Shown piece by piece: positions 12,841-19,085 of a stretch of 20,660 nucleotides of DNA. The stretch covers positions 1 through 20,660 of the IMG/VR virus record IMGVR_UViG_3300032322_000905; one strand, given 5' to 3'. Within the stretch, counting starts at the first letter, position 1; every line of letters begins with the position of its first letter. Source of the DNA: a virus. The notes beneath the pieces are model-generated. The model saw only the letters and a program-made list of their open reading frames with translations. It was not told the origin of the DNA and made no database searches. Both the position numbers and the translations under genes were made by a program.

Positions 12841-13380
12841 ATGGCAGGATATGAATACAACGAAGATATGCTTGGCGATATACTGCCAGTATATGAATAC
12901 TTAGGTGCAACAGGACTCCAGATAAGGTTTACGAGTGAGGCAAGCTATGTCGAGCCTTACAATGTAGATGACTTTAAGGACTATGCTAGAATCGATTTTG
13001 ATACCGATGACAACTTGATTCTATTGTTTCTAAAGTCAGCTAGACAGAACATTGAGCAGTATATGCAGAAGTCTTTGGGTGTACGGACAATCAACTTGAT
13101 TGCCTTGCATTTGCCTAAGAACTATAAGTTGCCTTATGGCCCTATTCAGTCAATAACTACGGCAGGTTACAACTTATTTGGTGATTTGCTAAAAGAAGGT
13201 GGTAAAGACATTAATATCACCTATGTTACCAATGCAAGTTTGGTAAATGATGCCATTAAGCAAGCAATCTATCGTCAAGCCTACCATTACTACGAATACA
13301 GAGAGGCTAATTCTAAGCCTGATTTGTTAAGTGAGGTTAAGTTGTTAGTAAATCCATACAGAAGAATAGTATTCCCATGA
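12841..13380 (+). CDS. Head-tail connector (gp6-like)
   Basis: A 179-residue protein whose pattern fits the phage gp6-like connector family: DDFKDYARIDFDTDDNLILL (residues 43-62), ARQNIEQYMQKSLG, YGPIQSITTAG and a C-terminal helix with AIYRQAYHYYEYRE. Family members form a ring beneath the portal that holds the packaged DNA and accepts the tail. It opens the neck operon right after the capsid terminator. The stop overlaps the next ATG. The first 40 residues are an unusual acidic, aromatic extension not typical of the family. Confidence 0.8.
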   Translation: MAGYEYNEDMLGDILPVYEYLGATGLQIRFTSEASYVEPYNVDDFKDYARIDFDTDDNLILLFLKSARQNIEQYMQKSLGVRTINLIALHLPKNYKLPYGPIQSITTAGYNLFGDLLKEGGKDINITYVTNASLVNDAIKQAIYRQAYHYYEYREANSKPDLLSEVKLLVNPYRRIVFP

Positions 13381-13721
13381 TGCGTGAAAAAGTGGTATTT
13401 AAAAGGTCTGTACAGACTCAAGACCCTGTTACTGGTCAACTGATAAATACCGTATCTGTTTACTACGAACCAAAGGGTGCTAGTGTTAAAGAAATTACAC
13501 CTAGCGTAGATACTATTGTACAGAAGCAAGACTTAGGCACTTTGATTGAGGTTGTGATTCGATACAATCCTTCTGTTGTCATTCAGAATGGAGATCAGAT
13601 TGAGTGGAGAGGTTATTACTTTACTTCTCTTGCACCAAAGGTTGACCCATTGAGAAGATACATTACTATCAAGGCATTCTCTGCAATGGAAACAACTAAT
13701 AGAAATGGGAGTCCAAGTTAA
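13377..13721 (+). CDS. Head-tail adaptor / head closure protein
   Basis: A 114-residue protein beginning MMREKVVFKRSVQTQDPVTG, with VVIRYNPSVVIQNGDQIEWR and a beta-strand ending DPLRRYITIKA. This pattern and size match the SPP1 gp16-like head-tail adaptor family. It plugs the connector to stop DNA leaking out. The ATG at 13377 overlaps the upstream stop (ATGA), with a second ATG at 13380, and its 3' end overlaps the gp10-like gene by 17 bases. Confidence 0.78.
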   Translation: MMREKVVFKRSVQTQDPVTGQLINTVSVYYEPKGASVKEITPSVDTIVQKQDLGTLIEVVIRYNPSVVIQNGDQIEWRGYYFTSLAPKVDPLRRYITIKAFSAMETTNRNGSPS

Positions 13722-14151
13722 GGTAAGCGGAATCAATATTCTTTTAAAGGATTTAGACCAATACTCTGAAAAGATACAGGCAGGTATCTATAAGGAAATA
13801 AGGGATTGGGCAGAGAGAACCGAGGCTGATGCTAAGCGAGATGTAGCTTATGACACAGGAGCATTGCAGTCTACAATTCGTTCTGTTGTCTCAAATAATG
13901 GATTGACATGGATTGTCAAAGCTGGAGGTATTAAAGGTGTTAATTATGCCCCATACATAGAGTTTGGTACAGGAACAGGTGTAGACCAAGGATTTTTACA
14001 AGAATATGGCTTAGTAAAATATGCTAGTGATTTTATTGGAAATCAAGAGCCAAATAAACCATTACCTGAAAGGTCATTTTTATATAAGAACGCTAGGTTG
14101 GAGTTTGCTAAAACTTTAGCTAATATTAAGAAACTTCTACAAACACAATGA
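13705..14151 (+). CDS. HK97 gp10-like neck protein
   Basis: A 148-residue protein with the family signature: helices with ADAKRDVAYDTGALQSTIRS (residues 42-61) and NYAPYIEFGTGTG. HK97 gp10-like proteins take part in head-tail joining or tail completion. The stop is shared with a small membrane-protein ATG (ATGA). The C-terminus is helical and basic (LYKNARLEFAKTLANIKKLL). Confidence 0.85.
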   Translation: MGVQVKVSGINILLKDLDQYSEKIQAGIYKEIRDWAERTEADAKRDVAYDTGALQSTIRSVVSNNGLTWIVKAGGIKGVNYAPYIEFGTGTGVDQGFLQEYGLVKYASDFIGNQEPNKPLPERSFLYKNARLEFAKTLANIKKLLQTQ

Positions 14152-14327
14152 AACAATTAAAGGATTGGGCACAGATTTTTGCTTTGGCATTTCTGTGCCT
14201 TTCAATTTGCTCAGGCATCCTAGAGTTTGCACTATGGTGCAACAAGCCGTTTGCTTATCTTTTATCCGTATCTTTCTGCTTCTTAGTTATCTGGGGAGGA
14301 GTAGAAATATATGAGCGTTCTAAATGA
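14148..14327 (+). CDS. 59-aa two-helix membrane protein
   Basis: A 59-residue protein coupled on both sides by ATGA. It begins MKQLKDWAQIFALAFLCLSI and ends GGVEIYERSK. Two hydrophobic segments, IFALAFLCLSICSGILEF and FAYLLSVSFCFLVIWGGV, are joined by a short linker with KP, and both ends should face the cytoplasm. The length and hairpin topology are those of a small holin or an inner-membrane accessory factor. Placement among neck genes rather than lysis genes argues against a simple holin. No family is recognised. Confidence 0.7.
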   Translation: MKQLKDWAQIFALAFLCLSICSGILEFALWCNKPFAYLLSVSFCFLVIWGGVEIYERSK

Positions 14328-15127
14328 ACTACACGGACAAAATATATCTTTCAAGACATTCTTATTTTGAGAAACGATTTGCTAGGCTAATCAACCGAGC
14401 ATTGGATGAGCAATACGATGAAATGGCTCGTTTATTTGAGTCAGGACAAGACATCGGGTCTGTGAGTAGTCAAGGTATAGCTATGGTATATCAAGCCATG
14501 TATCAGCTTATAATGGAGGATGAGGGCACATTAACTTGGAACGAGTTTGTCAAGCCAATCACCAACCAAGAAATACAGACAAAAGACATTTTTGATGAGG
14601 TTGCAAGTACTCTTGCACCTCAAGATGTAAATGAGATGACTTCATTTTGGAGAAGGATAATGGATGGCTTTCTTAGCACCTACATTGGCTTTAGAATTGC
14701 AGAAGTCCTATCCACAGGAGTCAAGAGAGTAAATGAATTAATAGGCAAAAGCAGAGCAGATGGATTAAGCAACGAGCAGATAGCTGACTTGATTAGACAG
14801 ACAGACCTTGTGCTACGATCTAACACGATTGCAAGAACAGAGGTTACCAATGCAATGAGCAAAGCACAACTTCTTGCACTAGAAAGCTCAGGGTTGAATT
14901 GGCAGAAGGCATGGAAGGCAATCCGTGATGATAGAACTAGAGATGCCCACCTATTTACAGACCCTAAGTTCTTTATTCCAATCAAAGACAACTTTATTAT
15001 TAATGGTCAGCAGTTGGCATATCCTGGCGATTCAACCCAAGGGGCTTCTATGACTAACACGATTAATTGCAGATGCAGATTGTCCTTTAGGCAGCAGGGT
15101 TCTAGGTTTGGATTTACAAATCGTTAA
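14324..15127 (+). CDS. MuF-like minor head protein
   Basis: A 267-residue protein. The N-terminal helical half is followed by the Mu F-like C-terminal domain: SNTIARTEVTNAMSKAQ, WQKAWKAIRDDRTRDAHL, FIINGQQLAYPGD and the closing TINCRCRLSF. MuF proteins sit at the portal vertex inside the head, and some carry fused toxins; none is seen here. The gene usually follows portal, but here it lies six genes later, after the gp10-like gene and the membrane protein, an unusual place. The start overlaps the previous stop by four bases. Confidence 0.87.
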   Translation: MNYTDKIYLSRHSYFEKRFARLINRALDEQYDEMARLFESGQDIGSVSSQGIAMVYQAMYQLIMEDEGTLTWNEFVKPITNQEIQTKDIFDEVASTLAPQDVNEMTSFWRRIMDGFLSTYIGFRIAEVLSTGVKRVNELIGKSRADGLSNEQIADLIRQTDLVLRSNTIARTEVTNAMSKAQLLALESSGLNWQKAWKAIRDDRTRDAHLFTDPKFFIPIKDNFIINGQQLAYPGDSTQGASMTNTINCRCRLSFRQQGSRFGFTNR

Positions 15128-15134
15128 AAAACCT

Positions 15135-15142
15135 TATCTTTG
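15135..15142 (+). promoter_or_regulatory. -7 box TATCTTTG before tail terminator gene
   Basis: A full TAnnTTTG match ending three bases before ATG 15146, in almost the same context (TATCTTTGACT) as at 12829 (TATCTTTGAGTC). TTTG at 15107-15110 is 24 bases upstream, longer than the usual spacing. Confidence 0.5.
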
Positions 15143-15145
15143 ACT

Positions 15146-15565
15146 ATGGATTTATCAAAAGCATTAAAAGCTGGTTATTTTCAAGCACTATATCCAGAAA
15201 TAGGTGTTCCAATATATGATGCATTCTCAATTCCTGAGATGGCACCATATCCTTATGTGATTATCTCTAGCATTACTACTTCTGAAATTGCAAACACAAG
15301 TTGCAAGAAGTTTAACGCTGATGTGACCTTAGACATTGTAACTGGCTTTACTAGGCCAACAGGCATGGATCAGGCATTTGATATTGCAGAAGATATTGAG
15401 GCAATTATAAATCCAACTAATAAAGTAGACATTAATATTACCGCTTACGGTTGGAAAATTGGCAATACGAACCTTGCTACTTCCGATGGTGTTCAGTTAA
15501 GAACTAGTGAATATTGGATTTACAGAAATGTTAGGACATATTCTCATATAGTTGTACCTCTTTGA
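15146..15565 (+). CDS. Tail terminator/completion protein (DUF3168-like)
   Basis: A 139-residue protein: MDLSKALKAGYFQALYPEIG, then VPIYDAF, PYPYVIISSITTSEI, DVTLDIVTGF and a C-terminal STRAND-like YWIYRNVRTYSHIV. The size, position and alternating strands fit DUF3168/gp11-like tail terminators, which cap the tail tube. The ATG at 15146 is used; a TTG at 15140 falls in the -7 box. It lies between the neck operon and the major tail gene. The end overlaps the -33 element of the next promoter. Confidence 0.68.
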   Translation: MDLSKALKAGYFQALYPEIGVPIYDAFSIPEMAPYPYVIISSITTSEIANTSCKKFNADVTLDIVTGFTRPTGMDQAFDIAEDIEAIINPTNKVDINITAYGWKIGNTNLATSDGVQLRTSEYWIYRNVRTYSHIVVPL

Positions 15566-15591
15566 TAATAAAAAAAAATCTAATACCTTTG
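15561..15591 (+). promoter_or_regulatory. Promoter of major tail protein
   Basis: TTTG (15561-15564), 19 bases, TACCTTTG (15584-15591), a full match to the Bacteroidota promoter. The ATG at 15613 is 21 bases beyond the box, so the transcript has a short A/T-rich leader. Confidence 0.75.
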
Positions 15592-15612
15592 AAATAATAA
15601 AATAAAAATACT

Positions 15613-16047
15613 ATGGCAAACGAAATATTTAGTAAAAGCCTTGGGGTTTACATCGACACCTCACTTACTTCAACTCCAGCTTGGAAATTGGCTGTATGTA
15701 CCTCCTCAAAGTCTTTGTCTGTTTCCGTAGCATCTACTGAAATCAACAATGATTGTACAGGTGACTTTGTAAGAAACCTTCCTTCTACCATCTCTTGGAC
15801 TATGAGCTTTGAGGGTGATGTAAACAAAAATCCTGGTGTAAACGAAATTTCTGCTGAAGGAATTTTTGATATTGTCATTACAAGAGCAACTAAGAAGTTT
15901 AAGATTGAATCTCTAGATTCTACTTACATCCGTTACGGACAAGGATTCATCTCTCAGTTTGATGAAACTGCAACCGCTCCTGAATATCAGACATACTCTG
16001 TAACAATCACTGGTTCTGGCCCGATTGATGACGCTATTCCATCATAA
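15613..16047 (+). CDS. Major tail tube protein
   Basis: A 144-residue beta-rich protein beginning MANEIFSKSLGVYIDTSLT, with ISWTMSFEGDVNKNPG, IFDIVITRATKKFKIESL and YQTYSVTITGSGPID. Short tail-tube proteins of this pattern stack as rings round the tape measure. The context agrees: tail terminator before, chaperone and tape measure after. It has its own full promoter and strong terminator, as expected for a protein needed in large amounts. Codons are C-rich at third positions as in the capsid gene. Confidence 0.82.
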   Translation: MANEIFSKSLGVYIDTSLTSTPAWKLAVCTSSKSLSVSVASTEINNDCTGDFVRNLPSTISWTMSFEGDVNKNPGVNEISAEGIFDIVITRATKKFKIESLDSTYIRYGQGFISQFDETATAPEYQTYSVTITGSGPIDDAIPS

Positions 16048-16073
16048 TTTCTGTTTTCGTGTTTGTGTTTAGT

Positions 16074-16105
16074 AAAAAGGCTCCTTTTTTAGGAGCTTTT
16101 TTTTT
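16074..16105 (+). terminator. Intrinsic terminator after major tail gene
   Basis: Stem GCTCCT (16080-16085) and AGGAGC (16091-16096) with a five-T loop, extended by A/T pairs, followed by nine T (16097-16105). The leader before it holds gttttcgtgtttgtgttt, the reverse complement of the A-rich leaders of the early genes; no gene reads it. Confidence 0.88.
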
Positions 16106-16135
16106 GCTTGTTACATTTATTACTAAATTAGTGGC

Positions 16136-16528
16136 ATGACAGGAATAATGACACTAAACATAGGCGGTAAGAACCGAACCTTGCGATTCAACAACTTTTC
16201 AGCTATTGAACTAGCCAAGATTATCTACAAGGGTGAGAATGCTAATTTTGAGACTGAGGACTTGTTAAATCGAATCATGAAGCTTAATGAGAAGAATCAC
16301 TTTCTACTTGTTAAGACATTGATTTACGCAGGTATCATTGGCAACGATTATGTTGTTGGCTTTGATGAATCTGTAACTGTCGAACAAGTTGGTGAGTGGA
16401 TTGCACAGATTGGTGAACAAGACATTTATTCTGTATGGCAAACTTTTTGGACTTCTATGGGAGTTGACTTGCCTGCGGTTAAGGAATTAGAGTCAGCATC
16501 TGATCCTCTTGAGGAAAAAAAAAGTTAA
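16136..16528 (+). CDS. Tail assembly chaperone, short (G-like) form
   Basis: A 130-residue protein beginning MTGIMTLNIGGKNRTLRFNN, with NFSAIELAKIIYKGE and IWYA-like TLIYAGIIGNDYVV; ends PLEEKKS. The position before the tape measure identifies the G partner of a G/GT chaperone pair, which folds and guides the tape measure during tail assembly. ATG 16136 or the in-frame ATG 16148 could be used. A run of nine A at its end allows a -1 frameshift that adds the T domain. A weak -7-like TACATTTA lies at 16112-16119. Confidence 0.8.
   Translation: MTGIMTLNIGGKNRTLRFNNFSAIELAKIIYKGENANFETEDLLNRIMKLNEKNHFLLVKTLIYAGIIGNDYVVGFDESVTVEQVGEWIAQIGEQDIYSVWQTFWTSMGVDLPAVKELESASDPLEEKKS
16516..16522 (+). promoter_or_regulatory. 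Slippery heptamer for -1 frameshift
   Basis: Seven A in the pattern A-AAA-AAA within nine A (16515-16523), followed by G. Two Lys codons can slip back one base, after which translation continues as AAG-TTA-ACA rather than ending at TAA 16526-16528. A small hairpin, TTCGC/GCGAA (16565-16569 with 16578-16582), lies about 40 bases downstream and may be too far to stimulate. Confidence 0.75.
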
Positions 16529-16830
16529 CATGGATTGATATTTGCCAAGAATGTTTCGGTGAACTTCGCATACTTCCGCGAAATTTTTATGAAATGACTT
16601 TTGCTGAGACTATCTTGACTTTGCGTGGTCATCAGGTAGGTCAAGCGAGGGAATGGGAAAAGTATAGACTTGTAGCGTACCAGGTATATACTTCAATACC
16701 AAAGAAAGAAGCTAATAAAAGCATTCAGCAGTACTTTCCATTGCCTACTGATAAGGGGGATAAGAAATTTAATGCAGAAATGGTTCAAGCTCGTAGACAA
16801 GCCTTCTTAGATAAGATGGCTAAAAATTAG
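16522..16830 (+). CDS. Tail assembly chaperone T domain (expressed by -1 frameshift)
   Basis: Reading the -1 frame from the slippery site gives KLTWIDICQECFGELRILPR and stays open for 102 residues, ending DKMAKN. It contains FYEMTFAETILTLRGH and QAREWEKYRLVAYQVYTS, the pattern of the T (GpGT) domain. The fused GT protein would be 231 residues. An ATG at 16594 lies inside, but the frame is open for 24 codons above it to the A-run, so translation from there alone is unlikely to be the only product. The next gene (tape measure) begins 12 bases after its stop. Confidence 0.82.
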   Translation, partial: KLTWIDICQECFGELRILPRNFYEMTFAETILTLRGHQVGQAREWEKYRLVAYQVYTSIPKKEANKSIQQYFPLPTDKGDKKFNAEMVQARRQAFLDKMAKN

Positions 16831-16838
16831 TATTTTTG
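16831..16838 (+). promoter_or_regulatory. -7 box TATTTTTG of tape measure gene
   Basis: A full TAnnTTTG match starting right after the chaperone stop codon (TAG 16828-16830) and ending four bases before ATG 16843. No clear TTG element at the usual distance. Confidence 0.45.
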
Positions 16839-16842
16839 AAAT

Positions 16843-18786
16843 ATGAATGAGCTTCAAATAAGATTAACTGCCGATATAAAGGATTTGCAATCAGCCATTA
16901 ACAAGGCGAAGGCAACTTTAAAATCATTTGAATCTGAAACTGCAAAGGATTCTGATAAATCCAATGTAGGATTTCGTAGAAAGATTGGATTGATTGAGCA
17001 GTTAACTGCTAAAGCTAAAGCATTAAAAGTTTCTCTAAGTCAAGCAACTAATGAACAGCAGATTGCCAAGTTTAATGCTGAACTTGAACAAACAAATCAA
17101 GAGCTTGCTAGGCTTAATTCTTTAGGTAAATCTTTTGCTAATAGTTCCGCTCAGTCATTTGATAAATTTAGAGTATCAGCAGGAGCAGCTAGTGGATCAG
17201 CAATTGCTTTTAACAGAATTATTCAAGATGCTCCTTTTGGTATTATTGGTGTTGGAAACAACATTCAACAATTTGCAGAACAATTAAGTGCTTTAAAAGC
17301 TACTACTGGAAGTACTGGGGCTGCTGTCAAATCATTTTTTACAAGTTTAATTAGCCCAGCAAATCTAGCAATTTTAGCAGTATCAGCAGTTACTGCTGCT
17401 TTAACTGCTTATGCTTTAAGTGCAGAGCAAACAAAAAGTCCTGTTGAAGAATTAAAGCAAGCTCAAGATGATTTTAATAAGTCTCTTAAGGATACAAATG
17501 CATTGTTAGCTCAAGGATTATTAAATAATTTACTAAAAGAAGTTGGATTACTTAAAACAGAAAATCTTGGAGGTAGATTAGTTGATGTTCCTGCATTTGA
17601 AACAGCAGGTCAAGTGGTTGATGCTTTATCTGGAAAAATAAATAGACTAAGAAAAGGAGAGCTTGAACTACTTGAAGGATTTCTAAAAGAACAAATTTCT
17701 AGTGCAACTAGAGATTACGCTAACTCAAATAATGAATTAGAAAAATCTTTAGCTACTGAACAAATTGGATTATATAGAGAATTACTAGTAAAAGTAAATC
17801 AGCAATTAGCTTTTTATAAGGATGTAACAAAAGATGCAGCTAAAGAAACAGAAACATTCTTTGACTTACAGGCAGCTTTAACTGATAAACAAACTGATTA
17901 TATTGATAAGTTAATAGAAAAATATGGAGGATTAAAAAAAGCCATAGAAGAATCTCCTGAGATTAAAGTTGATGAAAGTCAACTAGAAGGTTTAGAGTTA
18001 GGTGGTAAATTTGGTCTTGGAATTATTGGAGGTATTGAAAAAGATATTTCAGGATTAGAGCAATTAAAAAGAGTTACTGATGATCCTGAAAGAATTCAGA
18101 AATATAATGACCAAATAGCTGTTTTAAGACAGAGATTAAATGAATTAAATGGAGAACAAGTCAAAAGTAACTTAGAAATAATTGTTGACGCATTTAGTTC
18201 TCTTGGTGCAGGAATTGCTGCGTCATTAAACATTAGTGACAGAGCATTAAGAGGATTTGTTACTACTTTGCTTTCTGCAACTCCTAAGATTATTGGAGCA
18301 ATCATACAACAAGCTGCTGCTAGAAAAGCTGAGGCTGCTGCTGCAAATGTCGCTAATGCTCAAGTGGCAACTGGTAATGCAGTTGTTGTCGCAACAGAAG
18401 GAGCTAAAGGATTAGGCCCAGTTGGTTTAGCATTACTTCCTGTATTTATTGCAGGAGCAGTTGCCTTGGTAAGTGCAGCATTCGGTAAAGCAAAAAGTGG
18501 AGGAAGTTCTAATTCGGCAGGATCAGGTTCTACCTTTACAAACAGAAGAGAGTTTGGTGGGCCTGTATCGAAAGGAAGAGCATACATCGTAGGTGAGCGT
18601 AGACCTGAGTTGTTCGTTCCTAACACCAATGGAGTAATTTTACCTCAACTTCCATCAATGGATTATTCTGGAACTTCTATGTCAGCAGGAGCAATGGCAA
18701 TAGATGTTAATATTCAAGGGGTTTCCTATGGAGATGACATCTTGTTTACTGTGCAGCAGGCTCAAATCAGAAGAAACATAAGATAA
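16843..18786 (+). CDS. Tape measure protein
   Basis: A 647-residue protein: N-terminal coiled-coil helices with many Lys, Glu and Gln (about residues 1-100), a hydrophobic segment ANLAILAVSAVTAALTAYAL (about 171-190), more helices, a second hydrophobic segment near 525-549, and a C-terminal FGGPVSKGRAYIVGERRPEL (about 569-588), a common tape-measure end motif. Its length sets the tail length; at about 0.15 nm per residue this suggests a tail near 100 nm. No lytic transglycosylase or peptidase domain is visible. The chaperone genes directly precede it. It is short for the family. Confidence 0.92.
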   Translation: MNELQIRLTADIKDLQSAINKAKATLKSFESETAKDSDKSNVGFRRKIGLIEQLTAKAKALKVSLSQATNEQQIAKFNAELEQTNQELARLNSLGKSFANSSAQSFDKFRVSAGAASGSAIAFNRIIQDAPFGIIGVGNNIQQFAEQLSALKATTGSTGAAVKSFFTSLISPANLAILAVSAVTAALTAYALSAEQTKSPVEELKQAQDDFNKSLKDTNALLAQGLLNNLLKEVGLLKTENLGGRLVDVPAFETAGQVVDALSGKINRLRKGELELLEGFLKEQISSATRDYANSNNELEKSLATEQIGLYRELLVKVNQQLAFYKDVTKDAAKETETFFDLQAALTDKQTDYIDKLIEKYGGLKKAIEESPEIKVDESQLEGLELGGKFGLGIIGGIEKDISGLEQLKRVTDDPERIQKYNDQIAVLRQRLNELNGEQVKSNLEIIVDAFSSLGAGIAASLNISDRALRGFVTTLLSATPKIIGAIIQQAAARKAEAAAANVANAQVATGNAVVVATEGAKGLGPVGLALLPVFIAGAVALVSAAFGKAKSGGSSNSAGSGSTFTNRREFGGPVSKGRAYIVGERRPELFVPNTNGVILPQLPSMDYSGTSMSAGAMAIDVNIQGVSYGDDILFTVQQAQIRRNIR

Positions 18787-18817
18787 AAAAAACCTTGACC
18801 ACACGGCCAAGGCTTTT
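18785..18817. terminator. Bidirectional terminator between tape measure and 56-aa gene
   Basis: Stem CCTTGaCC (18793-18800) and GGcCAAGG (18805-18812), one A-C mismatch, ACAC loop. On the plus strand it is followed by C and four T. On the minus strand it is followed by eight T (18792-18785), a much stronger signal. It therefore ends both the tape measure transcript and the convergent 56-residue gene. Confidence 0.75.
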
Positions 18818-18843
18818 AGCTTAACAAAAACCCAAAATAACTA

Positions 18844-19014
18844 CTATGAAATTCTTTTTCTGAGTAGTGCTATTTTTCTGATTCGATGCTCATCGACATC
18901 GTACTTAATGCAACTTTTCTCGATTAATTCGTCTGTGATGTTCTCAGGAGTTGCCCTGATTTCTGCTATGCACTTGGCGATAGCCTCTGATGATTCTTTC
19001 AATGTTCTGTTCAT
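18844..19014 (-). CDS. Lone reverse-strand 56-aa gene in the tail module
   Basis: A 56-residue helical, charged protein beginning MNRTLKESSEAIAKCIAEIR and ending IALLRKRIS, with two Cys. It is antisense to the whole rightward module, has its own full promoter (19052-19022) and a strong terminator (18792-18785 T-run), and its stop is doubled (TAG TAG). A self-contained unit of this type resembles a phage moron. No family recognised; a regulatory, immunity-like or defence-counter role is possible but unproven. The C-terminal half (SCIKYDVDEHRIRKIALLRK) could bind nucleic acid. Confidence 0.72.
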   Translation of the reverse strand: MNRTLKESSEAIAKCIAEIRATPENITDELIEKSCIKYDVDEHRIRKIALLRKRIS

Positions 19015-19021
19015 GTTGGGA

Positions 19022-19052
19022 CAAATCTAATCGAAGACTAAATATAAGTCAA
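19022..19052 (-). promoter_or_regulatory. Promoter of the reverse-strand 56-aa gene
   Basis: On the minus strand TTG (19052-19050), 20 bases, TAGATTTG (19029-19022): a full match with ideal spacing. The ATG at 19014 follows after seven bases, so the leader is at most a few bases. Confidence 0.75.
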
Positions 19053-19073
19053 GATAATCCCTATTTTTTTTTG

Positions 19074-19081
19074 TATTTTTG
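19074..19081 (+). promoter_or_regulatory. -7 box TATTTTTG of distal tail gene
   Basis: A full TAnnTTTG match ending four bases before ATG 19086 and divergent from the 19052-19022 promoter. No TTG element at the usual distance. Confidence 0.45.
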
Positions 19082-19085
19082 ACCA

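Noticed and set aside
16042-16072. A minus-strand start after the reversed leader motif at 16053
   Set aside because: The frame from ATG at 16044 stops after three codons.
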